Assembly: GCA_017549205.1 (NCBI GenBank)
Contig: JAFYVH010000016.1
Location: forward strand, 1-64,000
Direction of reading: 5' to 3'
Origin: Clostridia bacterium
Lineage (GTDB): Bacteria; Bacillota; Clostridia; UBA1381; UBA9506
DNA length: 64,000 bases
The notes beneath the pieces are model-generated. The model saw nothing but the letters and a program-made list of their open reading frames with translations, did no database searches and was not told where the DNA came from. Shown here piece after piece: positions 16,863-24,447 of the stretch; within the stretch, counting starts at the first letter, position 1; every line of letters begins with the position of its first letter. Position numbers and translations under genes: made by a program.

Positions 16863-17015
16863 TTATTTGGAAGATGGTATACATTTACGCACATCTATTT
16901 CTACGCCATCGTGCCAGTAGACATCTCGTTCAACAACTATTTCCCTCTCGGTTTCTGCGAAATCATCAAAATCAGTCGTTGCAATCGTATTGAGAACATA
17001 CAAATCAAAATCCAT
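16863..17015 (-). CDS. Small acidic hypothetical protein (50 aa)
   Basis: A 50-residue open frame with a strong CGGAGG site six bases before its ATG. The product is acidic (D/E-rich, with the stretch ATTDFDDFAETE) and ends in ...DVRKCIPSSK. I do not recognise it. It starts 36 bases downstream of the nuclease-like remnant on the same strand and was probably co-transcribed with the intact ancestor of that gene. It could be a small partner or regulator, or a chance frame with a good ribosome site. Confidence 0.5.
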   Translation of the reverse strand: MDFDLYVLNTIATTDFDDFAETEREIVVERDVYWHDGVEIDVRKCIPSSK

Positions 17016-17050
17016 ATTATATCCTCCGTTCAACCTTTATGGGTTGCTTT

Positions 17051-17560
17051 TTACAGTCTTGAAAATGCTTTCTTGATAATCTGAGCCATGAGCGTTCTTC
17101 TCTTGCTCAAGAACTCCAAGTAGTCCATCGTTTCAAAATTTTCGGGCAGAGCATGATTTTCGCAATGGGTCTTATATTCTTCACCAAGAGTATCTTTGTA
17201 TCGACCGACATAAAGAGCAGGAGCATCATCAGAAATGTCGATGTTCGTTACATAGTCCAGATAAGTAAAGTTCGCCGCCTGATTTCTGTCACGGTCAGTA
17301 GTATAACCAATCTGAGTCAGGTAATTTTTCGGGAAGATATGGTGCTTATCAACTGCATTCTTTGTACCACTGACACCTGGCAGCAAGAATTTTGCCAGAC
17401 CACTGGTACTGAACAGCATAGGATTGTTCAACACAATCTGAGACGCAATATATCCATACCAAGCAGGAGAAATCGCAGAAGAAGTGTTCAACTCGTTCGG
17501 CAAGGTCAGCGCAAAGTAATCGTCTGTGAATCTATCATAAGGACTATAGTGTAAAGATGC
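17051..17560 (-). pseudogene. C-terminal remnant of a DUF262/DUF1524 (GmrSD-like) nuclease
   Basis: An open frame of about 170 codons that begins right after an in-frame TGA with no credible start or ribosome site, so the 5' part is missing. The remaining protein has the HNH-like core of DUF1524: KHHIFPKNYL followed by a strand region with RNQAANFTYL. In full-length relatives this follows a DUF262 ParB-like NTPase domain, and the pair forms GmrS/GmrD-type modification-dependent restriction enzymes. Here only the nuclease end survives, next to an unrelated fragment on the other strand at 17557. The assignment to DUF1524 rests on the HHIFPK and N..TYL pattern. Confidence 0.65.
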
Positions 17561-17664
17561 TCATGTTTGGACTTTGTAATTACGACATGGACGAACAAGA
17601 GGATATTCTATACGCAAATGCTACGCGGTATATGGATATATACAAAGACGAATATATGAATTGA
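17557..17664 (+). pseudogene. Short 3' gene fragment (35 codons), unassigned
   Basis: A plus-strand frame without ribosome site, open from about 17530, encodes a Met/Tyr/Asp-rich peptide (MLMFGLCNYD...). It ends in TGA at 17662-17664 and is followed at once by a strong terminator, as expected for the tail of a once longer gene. Its upstream end meets the broken end of the nuclease remnant near 17545-17560, which looks like a deletion or recombination joint. I cannot name the parent gene. Confidence 0.3.
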
Positions 17665-17688
17665 TGCTTATAATAAGCTTATAATAAA

Positions 17689-17719
17689 ATGCTCTGGCTA
17701 TTCTGCCAGAGCATTTTTG
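17689..17719 (+). terminator. Terminator after the 35-codon fragment
   Basis: A 10-bp stem (17689-17698 with 17705-17714), loop TATTCT, is followed by TTTTT. A canonical intrinsic terminator with no complete gene in front of it on this strand. Confidence 0.85.
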
Positions 17720-17746
17720 TCGATTGTTAAAATTGATGTTTAAGAG

Positions 17747-18166
17747 TTATCTGCATCCGAACATTTGGGGTTCTATAAGACTCTTGCCGTCCGCAATAAA
17801 CGAGCGAATGTGCTTTTCGATTTTCTTTCCGTTCGGTGGGTATTCAATCGTTCCACAAACTGTTTTGATTTTGTGCGAACTGTGCCACATACGAACTTTC
17901 CATTGGCTACCATCACACACTTCTACCGCATAGTCGTTTTCCCATTCATTATAGATTTTCTCTAAGAAATCAAAAAACTTCGCAGCCTTATCACTTTCGA
18001 TATGAACTATTTCGCACGAGCAGATAACGCCATACCCATTAAGTTCCTTAAAAACCAAGCGACTATCTTTGCGATAGATGGTCACTTCTTCTTGAACCAT
18101 AGAGTCAGCACAACACAATCCACAGTCATACCAATTCAGTTTGAAGCAAGTTATTTTGTCTTCCAT
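17747..18166 (-). CDS. Cysteine-containing hypothetical protein (139 aa)
   Basis: A 139-residue soluble protein I do not recognise. The N-terminal part holds a cysteine cluster (CFKLNWYDCGLCC) and a mixed alpha/beta pattern follows with Trp-rich strands (WKVRMWHSS) and a final basic helix (KKIEKHIRSFI). There is no signal peptide. The ATG at 18166 follows AAAGGAG by seven bases. It lies in the accessory islet beside guaA, so it is probably horizontally acquired; the size and composition would suit an immunity or accessory protein, but nothing in the sequence proves that. Confidence 0.65.
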   Translation of the reverse strand: MEDKITCFKLNWYDCGLCCADSMVQEEVTIYRKDSRLVFKELNGYGVICSCEIVHIESDKAAKFFDFLEKIYNEWENDYAVEVCDGSQWKVRMWHSSHKIKTVCGTIEYPPNGKKIEKHIRSFIADGKSLIEPQMFGCR

Positions 18167-18211
18167 CGGCAATCTCCTTTGTGGTAATAAACTTTATGCA
18201 TCGTAAAATAC

Positions 18212-18243
18212 AGAACCCACAGCAAGTAATTCTGCTGTGGGTT
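18212..18243 (-). terminator. Hairpin upstream of the 139-aa gene
   Basis: A perfect 12-bp stem (18212-18223 with 18232-18243) with T-rich sequence on its minus-strand side. It would end transcription arriving from guaA before the islet gene. Confidence 0.7.
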
Positions 18244-18306
18244 CATTGGTGTTATATTATTTTCAGCAGAGCATTTTCGCTTCTAATTCTGCGTTTTTTG
18301 AAGCAA

Positions 18307-18328
18307 TTTACGTCAGATTTACGTCAGA
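18307..18328. repeat. Tandem 11-bp direct repeat near the guaA 3' end
   Basis: TTTACGTCAGA occurs twice head to tail (18307-18317 and 18318-18328), 67 bases from the end of guaA. Short direct repeats beside an integration core are typical arm-type binding sites of tyrosine recombinases; no recombinase gene remains. Confidence 0.6.
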
Positions 18329-18394
18329 CGCTATTTTTGAGGGCTTCTAAAACTCAAAAACCCTTGAAATACAAGGCTTTTCGGGGTTTTGGGA

Positions 18395-19372
18395 TTATTC
18401 CCACTCAATCGTTCCAATCGGCTTTGGTGTTAAGTCATATAACACACGGTTGATGCCGTCGACTTCGTTTGTGATGCGGTCTGTAATTTTGTGCAGCACG
18501 CTGTAAGGGATTTCTTCAATGGTGGCAGACATGGCGTCAACGGTGTTGACGGCACGGATAATAGCCGGCCAACCCTCATAGCGCTTGCTGTTTTTAACGC
18601 CAACGCTCTTAAAGTCGGGCACAGCAATGAAATATTGCCATACATGCTGCGAAAGTCCGGCGTTGTCAAACTCTTCTCTTAAAATGGCATCGGCTTCACG
18701 GAGGGCGTGGAGTCTGTCACGGGTGATGGCACCCAGACAACGAACACCCAAGCCGGGGCCCGGGAAGGGCTGACGGTCAACCATGTTTGTAGGCAGACCC
18801 AAAGCTTTACCTACCACTCGAACCTCGTCCTTATAGAGAAGCTTAATGGGCTCAACCAGTTCAAACTGCATGTCTTCGGGCAGACCACCAACATTGTGAT
18901 GGGCTTTAACGCCATCACTCTCTAAAATGTCGGGGTAGATGGTGCCCTGTGCCAAAAAGTCAACATCGGTGAGCTTTTTAGCCTCTTCATCGAAAACAAC
19001 AATAAATTCATTACCAATGATTTTGCGCTTTTGCTCGGGATTATCGATGCCTGCCAGCTTGTCTAAAAAGCGGTCGGTGGCATCGATATAAACCAAGTTG
19101 GCATCAAGGCCGTCACGGAAGATTTTAATAACCTCTTCGCTCTCGCCCTTGCGCATTAAACCATGATTAACATGAACGCAAATCAGCTGTTTGCCAATGG
19201 CTTTAATCAAAAGCGCAGCCACAACAGAGCTGTCCACGCCGCCGGATAAGGCCAGCAAAACCTTCTTGTCACCAACTTGTTCTCTGACCAAAGCAACCTG
19301 CTCGGCTATAAATTGGTCTGCCAATTCTTTTGTCTCGATACGAGCCATTGATTCGGGCCGTACATTGCTCAT
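18395..19372 (-). CDS. guaA: GMP synthase, ATP-pyrophosphatase and dimerisation domains only
   Basis: A 325-residue protein matching the C-terminal two-thirds of GMP synthase, which amidates XMP to GMP. The PP-loop LSGGVDSS is near residue 44, the XMP-binding region (PFPGPGLGVR) near 207, and the dimerisation domain ends in PKPIGTIEWE. The class I glutamine amidotransferase domain that normally precedes it is absent: the ATG sits eight bases from a perfect AGGAGG and there is a promoter upstream. The protein must use free ammonia or a separate GATase subunit, as in archaeal two-subunit GMP synthases. The 3' end of guaA is a known integration site, and an islet abuts it here. Confidence 0.93.
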   Translation of the reverse strand: MSNVRPESMARIETKELADQFIAEQVALVREQVGDKKVLLALSGGVDSSVVAALLIKAIGKQLICVHVNHGLMRKGESEEVIKIFRDGLDANLVYIDATDRFLDKLAGIDNPEQKRKIIGNEFIVVFDEEAKKLTDVDFLAQGTIYPDILESDGVKAHHNVGGLPEDMQFELVEPIKLLYKDEVRVVGKALGLPTNMVDRQPFPGPGLGVRCLGAITRDRLHALREADAILREEFDNAGLSQHVWQYFIAVPDFKSVGVKNSKRYEGWPAIIRAVNTVDAMSATIEEIPYSVLHKITDRITNEVDGINRVLYDLTPKPIGTIEWE

Positions 19373-19423
19373 GTTAATTCCTCCTAAAATACTTTTTCAT
19401 TCTACAAAATTTGTATGTTTCTA

Positions 19424-19452
19424 TTTTATCATGTTTATCGCGGTTTTACAAT
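19424..19452 (-). promoter_or_regulatory. guaA promoter
   Basis: On the minus strand TTGTAA (19452-19447) and TAAAAT (19429-19424) are separated by 17 bases, about 50 bases before the guaA start. This independent promoter supports guaA being complete as it stands. Confidence 0.65.
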
Positions 19453-19523
19453 AAAAAATTACAATAAAATCAAAGACATAAAAACAAATTTTTTTGGTTG
19501 TTTTGATTGGGCAGGCTCTTGCC

Positions 19524-20597
19524 TTATAGGATTTGCTTGCCTTTATAAAAAACATGGCGCAGGGATAAGTCTTCATTTAAAACAACAATGTCGGCATCTT
19601 TGCCCTCATCAAGGCTGCCGATTGCGTTTTCCATGCCGATGGCCCGTGCCGGCGTTAAGGTCGCCATTTTAACGGCATCGGCCAAAGGAATGCCAAAGCC
19701 TACAGCACGGCGCACCGCATCATATAAGGTGATGGTGCTGCCGGCCAAGCGTCCGTCAGCCAAGCGTGCCTGACTGTTTTTAACAAAAACATCCAAACCG
19801 CCTAAAGTATATTCGCCATCATCTAAGCCGGTGGGGCTGATGGCATCGCTGATGAGGATCATTCTGTCCGTGCCCAAAAGATGATACAGCATGCGAACAA
19901 TGGCAGGATGCAAATGAATGCCATCGCAAATCACTTCACAGAAAACACTTTCGTTATCCAGTGCCGCGCCCACAAGACCGGGCTCTCTGTGCTCTAAAGG
20001 CGGGCAACCATTAAAAATGTGGGTAATCTGGGTGGCGCCAGCCGCAAAGCCTTTGCTTGCGGTTTCATAATCGGCGGTGCTGTGACCTAAAGAAACTTTA
20101 ATGCCCATGTCACAAACAGCAGAAATGGCATCCAGGTTTTGGTCAACCTCCGGGGCAATGGTGGTCATCACAACCCGGTCTTTCACCTGTTTTAAAAAGG
20201 CAAGGTCAACGCCACGGATTTTTTCAGCCACATGGGCCCCGCGCTTGGGAATGGAAATGTAAGGACCCTCTAAATTTAAGCCCACAGCCTTTTTAAGCTT
20301 GTCCATAGCATATAAAATGCGGTCATGGGTATCAGTAACGGTGGTGGGGATAAAGGTGGTAACACCCTTTTCCAATAAAAACTGCTGCCAACGGTCAAAA
20401 TCCACATCGTCGCTATTGGCCTCAAAACCCAAAACACCATGAGTATGTATATCAATAAATCCGGGGACAACATAAGCGCCGCCTGCGTCAATCACTTCGC
20501 CGCCTACAGCTGTTTTTTGAATGTGCTCGTCAAAAAACAGAGAGCCTTCAGAAAATGAAAAATCCGGACCTAAGATTTTTGCGTTTTTTAATTCCAT
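19524..20597 (-). CDS. nagA: N-acetylglucosamine-6-phosphate deacetylase
   Basis: A 357-residue amidohydrolase that deacetylates GlcNAc-6-phosphate to glucosamine-6-phosphate in amino-sugar recycling. Motifs: FIDIHTHG (metal His pair) near residue 47, NLEGPY near 110 (metal Glu), GHSTADY and THIFNG in the middle, and the catalytic Asp in ISDAISPTG near 258. The ATG at 20597 follows AAAGGAGATG by seven bases; a start at 20627 lies upstream of that site. nagB is not adjacent in this window. Confidence 0.95.
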   Translation of the reverse strand: MELKNAKILGPDFSFSEGSLFFDEHIQKTAVGGEVIDAGGAYVVPGFIDIHTHGVLGFEANSDDVDFDRWQQFLLEKGVTTFIPTTVTDTHDRILYAMDKLKKAVGLNLEGPYISIPKRGAHVAEKIRGVDLAFLKQVKDRVVMTTIAPEVDQNLDAISAVCDMGIKVSLGHSTADYETASKGFAAGATQITHIFNGCPPLEHREPGLVGAALDNESVFCEVICDGIHLHPAIVRMLYHLLGTDRMILISDAISPTGLDDGEYTLGGLDVFVKNSQARLADGRLAGSTITLYDAVRRAVGFGIPLADAVKMATLTPARAIGMENAIGSLDEGKDADIVVLNEDLSLRHVFYKGKQIL

Positions 20598-20709
20598 AAA
20601 AAAGCATCTCCTTTCACTTTTTTTCAATTATATTGTATCACAAAGTCAGTAAAAAAGCAAACGGTTTTGCCGCCTTAAATAAATTAATTAATTAAATCCT
20701 TGAAAGTGG

Positions 20710-20738
20710 TTGCTTTTCATAATTAACTATTGTATAAT
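20710..20738 (+). promoter_or_regulatory. Promoter of the MFS transporter gene
   Basis: TTGCTT (20710-20715) and TATAAT (20733-20738) are 17 bases apart, about 50 bases upstream of the start codon. Confidence 0.65.
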
Positions 20739-20786
20739 TAAAGCGAAATTTTTGAAAAGCAGGGGAACTTTTAAGGGGAGAGCGCC

Positions 20787-22031
20787 ATGTCAAAGCTACA
20801 TCAAGAGGAAAAAGATAATATTTTACTGTTTGTGGCCGCCTGGCTGGTTTACATGCTGACCAGCGTGACCAAAAGCAACTATACCGCTTCCGTTGCTTAC
20901 ATTGTCAGCCGTGGCTTGTTCACTAAGGCCGAATCCGGTGCTGTTGCCGCTGCGTTTTATATTTTTTATGGTATCGGGCAGATGTTTGGCGGACGCATGG
21001 TTGACCGCTATTCACCCTATGGGCTCATGACCTTAGGCGTTGCCAGTGCCCTTGTGACCAATTTGGTGCTGTGCTTCACGACATATTATCCCGTTGTGAT
21101 TGTGGTCTGGAGCCTTAGCGGCATTATGCAGTTTGGACTCTGGCCCGGCGTTTGTCGGATTATGGCCACTGATGTTTTTCCTGAATTCAGGCAAAAGGCA
21201 AACCTTTATTTGCAGTATGCAATACCGGTGAGTCAGCTTGTCAGCTATTTGGCTGCCATGTTTATTTTAGAAAACTTTGGCTGGAGTGCCATGTTTGGTC
21301 TTTCCACAGGCTTAATGGTGGCACTTTTGGTTTTGTGGTTGTGTGTACAAAAAAGAAGACCGACAGAGGCGACAGATATTGGCAGAATAAGCAAAAAAGC
21401 GCCCGAGGCAAAAAGCCCAAAAGGGTTTTTGCCCCTGCTTCTTTCCAGCGGCATGCTGCTTCTTGCCATAACAGCCTTTGGCACAACGGTGCTCACCATT
21501 GGTGCGTCGGTGTGGATTCCCACTATGCTTATGGAAAGCTATTCCGTTTCATCCGCCTGGGCCAGCCTGCAATCTGTTTTTCTCATCCTTGTGCAAATGG
21601 TGGGGCTTGCAGGTATATATCATTTTGCCAAAAGGGTTAAAAATCCCGCTCTTGCCATGATGGCTTTGTTTATTGTTAGTCTTGTTCCTTTATTCGTTTT
21701 ACGATTCATCGGCACAATTCCTTTGTTTGTTGCCGTTGCCATGCTAGCCTTTATGATGATGCTCATTAAGATTAGCAACTATTTTGATGTGCAGGTCACC
21801 CTTTATTTTGCGCGCTATGGCTATAGCGGCACCTTTGCGGGACTGAAAAACGCCCTGTCTTCTTTAGGTGTTGTAGCGGCCAGCGGCGGTTTTGGCATTT
21901 TAGCCGAAAAATTTGGATGGGGCGCCATCACATTGAGTTGGCTCATTATAGGATTTGTTTTAATTATGTGTTGCATTCAACCCATTTTGCAATGGAAAAA
22001 GTATTTTGGTGCGGCAGAAGTCAATAAATAA
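20787..22031 (+). CDS. Major facilitator superfamily transporter
   Basis: A 414-residue membrane protein with about twelve predicted segments and a central basic loop (near residues 190-215), the layout of MFS carriers. The GQMFGGRMVDRYSPYG loop after segment 2 matches the MFS G-x-x-x-D-R-x-G/S motif. Sequence character (YTASVAYIV, WPGVCRIM) is reminiscent of the organophosphate:phosphate antiporter branch (GlpT/UhpT), but the substrate is not determinable. GGGGAGAG precedes the ATG. It is monocistronic between its own promoter and a strong terminator. Confidence 0.85.
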   Translation: MSKLHQEEKDNILLFVAAWLVYMLTSVTKSNYTASVAYIVSRGLFTKAESGAVAAAFYIFYGIGQMFGGRMVDRYSPYGLMTLGVASALVTNLVLCFTTYYPVVIVVWSLSGIMQFGLWPGVCRIMATDVFPEFRQKANLYLQYAIPVSQLVSYLAAMFILENFGWSAMFGLSTGLMVALLVLWLCVQKRRPTEATDIGRISKKAPEAKSPKGFLPLLLSSGMLLLAITAFGTTVLTIGASVWIPTMLMESYSVSSAWASLQSVFLILVQMVGLAGIYHFAKRVKNPALAMMALFIVSLVPLFVLRFIGTIPLFVAVAMLAFMMMLIKISNYFDVQVTLYFARYGYSGTFAGLKNALSSLGVVAASGGFGILAEKFGWGAITLSWLIIGFVLIMCCIQPILQWKKYFGAAEVNK

Positions 22032-22050
22032 AAATTGATTACATAGAAAG

Positions 22051-22086
22051 AAAACGGCTCCCTTAAATAAAGGGAGCCGTTTTGCA
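22051..22086. terminator. Bidirectional terminator between MFS gene and pdaB-like gene
   Basis: A perfect 14-bp stem (22051-22064 with 22070-22083) with A4 at its left end and T4 at its right end serves two convergent genes. Confidence 0.9.
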
Positions 22087-22938
22087 TTAAGAGACGGGAC
22101 TGTCCTCCGGTGCTTGCAAAGGTTCCTCCGGCGGGGTATTTTCCATTGTCGCATCTTCCGGCGTTTTGGTTTTTGCCGCTATTTGTGTGCCCTGGCTGTT
22201 AATGGAGGTTGGCTCCGGCAGCAAAAGCTCGGTTGCTGTTACAAAGCGATAGCCCTCCTCCTGCAGCTTTTTAATAATTTGGGGCAGGGCGGCAGGGGTG
22301 TTTTTGGCGCCGTTGTGAAAAAGCATGACAGACCCGGGCTTTACCCGTTTTAAAACCCTTGTTACAATGTCTTGTGTGTCTAAATCTTTCCAATCAAGGC
22401 TATCCACATCCCACTGCAGTGTTTTGTGCCCAAGCTCTTGGGCAGCACGGATGACGGTGTTGTTATATTCGCCGTAAGGCCCACGAAAAAGAGTTGGTCG
22501 CACACCGGTGACGGCCTCAATCTTGTCAGCACAGCCAGCAATTTCTTCTTTAACTTTTTGGGTAGAAAGCTGATTGATGTGAGGGTGTGTGTCAGAGTGG
22601 TTCATAATCTCGTGACCCTTGTCGGCAAACTTTTTCACAGAATTTGGGTATTTTTCAACCCAACTGCCCACCATAAAAAAGGTAGCTTTCACCTGATAGG
22701 TATCTAAAATTTCAATCAGCTGGTCGGTGTCGGCATCGTCCCAGGCAGCATCAAAGGTCAGAGCGCAAACCTTTTCGTCGCCCCGGTCAACATTGTAAAT
22801 AGGCAACAAGCGCTCGGTCATCTCTTCATTAAAAACCGATGTTGCAGCATTTGAACTGAAAAAAAAAGTCAAAACAGCACAGAGGAGCAAGGCGCCATAA
22901 GCAAATAGCATTTTCTTGTTAACAACCAGAATTCTCAT
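22087..22938 (-). CDS. Polysaccharide deacetylase, PdaB-like
   Basis: A 283-residue protein: an N-terminal membrane segment (about residues 9-30), then a NodB-homology domain of family CE4 that removes acetyl groups from peptidoglycan or other GlcNAc polymers outside the membrane. Motifs: TFDAAWDD (metal and base Asp), NHSDTHPH (metal His pair), RGPYGEYN and the late FHNG. The ALTFDAAWDD form is typical of the sporulation protein PdaB group. The tail after the domain is acidic, Pro-rich and disordered. ATG at 22938 follows AGAAAGG; an upstream GTG at 22962 is less likely. Confidence 0.88.
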   Translation of the reverse strand: MRILVVNKKMLFAYGALLLCAVLTFFFSSNAATSVFNEEMTERLLPIYNVDRGDEKVCALTFDAAWDDADTDQLIEILDTYQVKATFFMVGSWVEKYPNSVKKFADKGHEIMNHSDTHPHINQLSTQKVKEEIAGCADKIEAVTGVRPTLFRGPYGEYNNTVIRAAQELGHKTLQWDVDSLDWKDLDTQDIVTRVLKRVKPGSVMLFHNGAKNTPAALPQIIKKLQEEGYRFVTATELLLPEPTSINSQGTQIAAKTKTPEDATMENTPPEEPLQAPEDSPVS

Positions 22939-22964
22939 GATTTCATAGCCTTTCTGGCTCACAA

Positions 22965-23110
22965 AAATAAAAGCCGGCAGAACGAAAGATGCGTTGCATT
23001 TTTATCCGACGGCATAACGCTCTCGCCGTGAGCCCGGCGGGGCATCTGTTACCATGTATATGCTGCAAGGGAAAGGAGTATGCTCTTAGAGAGGAGCGAC
23101 TCTGTCCGCT
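22965..23110 (-). other. Candidate structured RNA or leader upstream of the pdaB-like gene
   Basis: No protein-coding frame is convincing here. On the minus strand several nested stems can be drawn: GAGCG/CGCTC (23111-23094), AGATGC (23047-23042)/GCATCT (22994-22989), GCCC/GGGC inside it, ACGGC/GCCGT, and then CCGGC followed by TTTTATTTTT. It lies after a terminator and before pdaB, so it may be a long 5' leader or a small RNA. I do not match it to a known riboswitch class. Confidence 0.35.
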
Positions 23111-23114
23111 CGAT

Positions 23115-23157
23115 AAAAAAACACGCTTTTTCCCTTATGGAAAAAGCGTGTTTTTTA
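23115..23157 (-). terminator. Terminator of the PaaK-IorAB-lyase operon
   Basis: An 18-bp near-perfect stem (AAAAAACACGC... with ...GCGTGTTTTTT), loop CTTAT, lies 22 bases after the last gene of the operon. T and A runs at both ends make it bidirectional. Confidence 0.9.
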
Positions 23158-23178
23158 TTGTTTGATTTATTCCGTAGT

Positions 23179-24447
23179 TTACTGCGCTAAAACCTTGTCC
23201 AAGGCGCAGAGCAGGGCCACTTTTGCACTTTCATAGGTCAGGCCGCCTTGCAGATAAACCGCAAAAGGCTCACGGATGGGTGCATCGGCCGAGATTTCAA
23301 TGCTGGCGCCTGAAACAAAGGTACCGGCAGCCATAATAACCGGGCTTTCATAGCCGGGCATATCCCAGGGCTCAGGGCAAACCTGACTGTCAATGGGGGA
23401 GCCTTTTTGAATGCCCTGGCAAAAAGCACAAACCTTTTCGGCACTACCTAACCGAATGGCCTGAATAATGTCGGTGCGCAGACTATCGGCTGTGGGGCAA
23501 ACATCATAGCCGGCAAGTTCAAAAACCCGGGCTGCCAAAGCAGCGGATTTTAAGCTTTGCATAACCGTGTGAGGCGCTAAAAACAACCCCTGGAAAAAGA
23601 GACGATTCACCCCTAAGGTTGCACCCACCTCACCGCCAATGCCGGGGGAGGTTAAACGGGCGGCTGCCATCTCCACCAAGTCGCGGCGACCGGCAATATA
23701 GCCACCCGTAGGTGCCAGGCCGCCACCGGGATTTTTAATGAGCGAGCCGGCCATTAAGTCGGCACCAACAGCAGTTGGCTCTTTTTCTTCAACAAATTCG
23801 CCATAGCAATTATCCACCATGCAAATCACATCGGGACGAATATTTTTAATAAAGTCAATGAGCTCTTTAAGGTCACAAATGGAAAGGGATTTGCGCCAAG
23901 CATAGCCTTTTGATCGCTGCATGGCCACCATTTTAACAGAGGGGTCAAGGGCGGCTTTAATGGCATCATAATCCGGCGAGCCGTCAAAAAGCAGAGGCAC
24001 AACCTTGCTTTTCACACCCCAATCTGCCAAAGAGCCACTCCCTGCCTCTCCCCGCAGACCCACAACCTCTTCTAAGGTGTCATAGGGTGTGTCGGTGGCA
24101 AAGAGCACCGTGTCGCCCGGGCGCAAAACGCCAAAAAAGCAGGCGGCAAGGGCATGGGTTCCCGAAACAATCTGCTGACGGACCAAAGCGGCCTCAGCGC
24201 CAAAAACCGAGGCATAAATCCGATCTAAAGCGTCACGGCCGGCATCATCATAGCCATAGCCGGTGGTACCTAACAGGTGTCGCTCGCTAACGCCCTCTTC
24301 ATGAAAGGCAGCAAGCACCTTTGCCTGATTGGCCTCAGCCAGCGCTTCAAATCGACGAAAAGGCTCAGTCATATCCTCTTCAGCCCGCCGCAAAAGAGCA
24401 ATGGCTTGGTCGCTGATGCCGTAGGCATTTTTCATAATCTGATTCAT
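23179..24447 (-). CDS. PLP-dependent methionine gamma-lyase-like enzyme (aluminium-resistance/YnbB family)
   Basis: A 422-residue protein of the family annotated as aluminium resistance protein or methionine gamma-lyase family, a fold-type I PLP enzyme related to Cys/Met metabolism lyases. The cofactor-binding lysine is in AGSLIKNPGGG (near residue 240) and GTTGYGYDD and DNCYGEF are further family markers. Its true substrate is not established. The start ATG overlaps the stop codon of the ACT-domain gene (TGATG), so the two are translationally coupled. It is the last gene of an operon with PaaK and IorAB, which suggests a role in amino-acid catabolism. Confidence 0.88.
   Translation of the reverse strand: MNQIMKNAYGISDQAIALLRRAEEDMTEPFRRFEALAEANQAKVLAAFHEEGVSERHLLGTTGYGYDDAGRDALDRIYASVFGAEAALVRQQIVSGTHALAACFFGVLRPGDTVLFATDTPYDTLEEVVGLRGEAGSGSLADWGVKSKVVPLLFDGSPDYDAIKAALDPSVKMVAMQRSKGYAWRKSLSICDLKELIDFIKNIRPDVICMVDNCYGEFVEEKEPTAVGADLMAGSLIKNPGGGLAPTGGYIAGRRDLVEMAAARLTSPGIGGEVGATLGVNRLFFQGLFLAPHTVMQSLKSAALAARVFELAGYDVCPTADSLRTDIIQAIRLGSAEKVCAFCQGIQKGSPIDSQVCPEPWDMPGYESPVIMAAGTFVSGASIEISADAPIREPFAVYLQGGLTYESAKVALLCALDKVLAQ

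Noticed and set aside
16715-16870. Left-end attachment repeat matching the guaA 3' end
   Set aside because: No copy of the guaA terminal sequence (ATTCCCACTC) could be found at the left border, so the islet boundaries remain inferred.
23083-23193. Short plus-strand frame after a GGAAAGGAG run
   Set aside because: The ribosome-like run abuts the ATG and the frame translates straight through a strong terminator hairpin.
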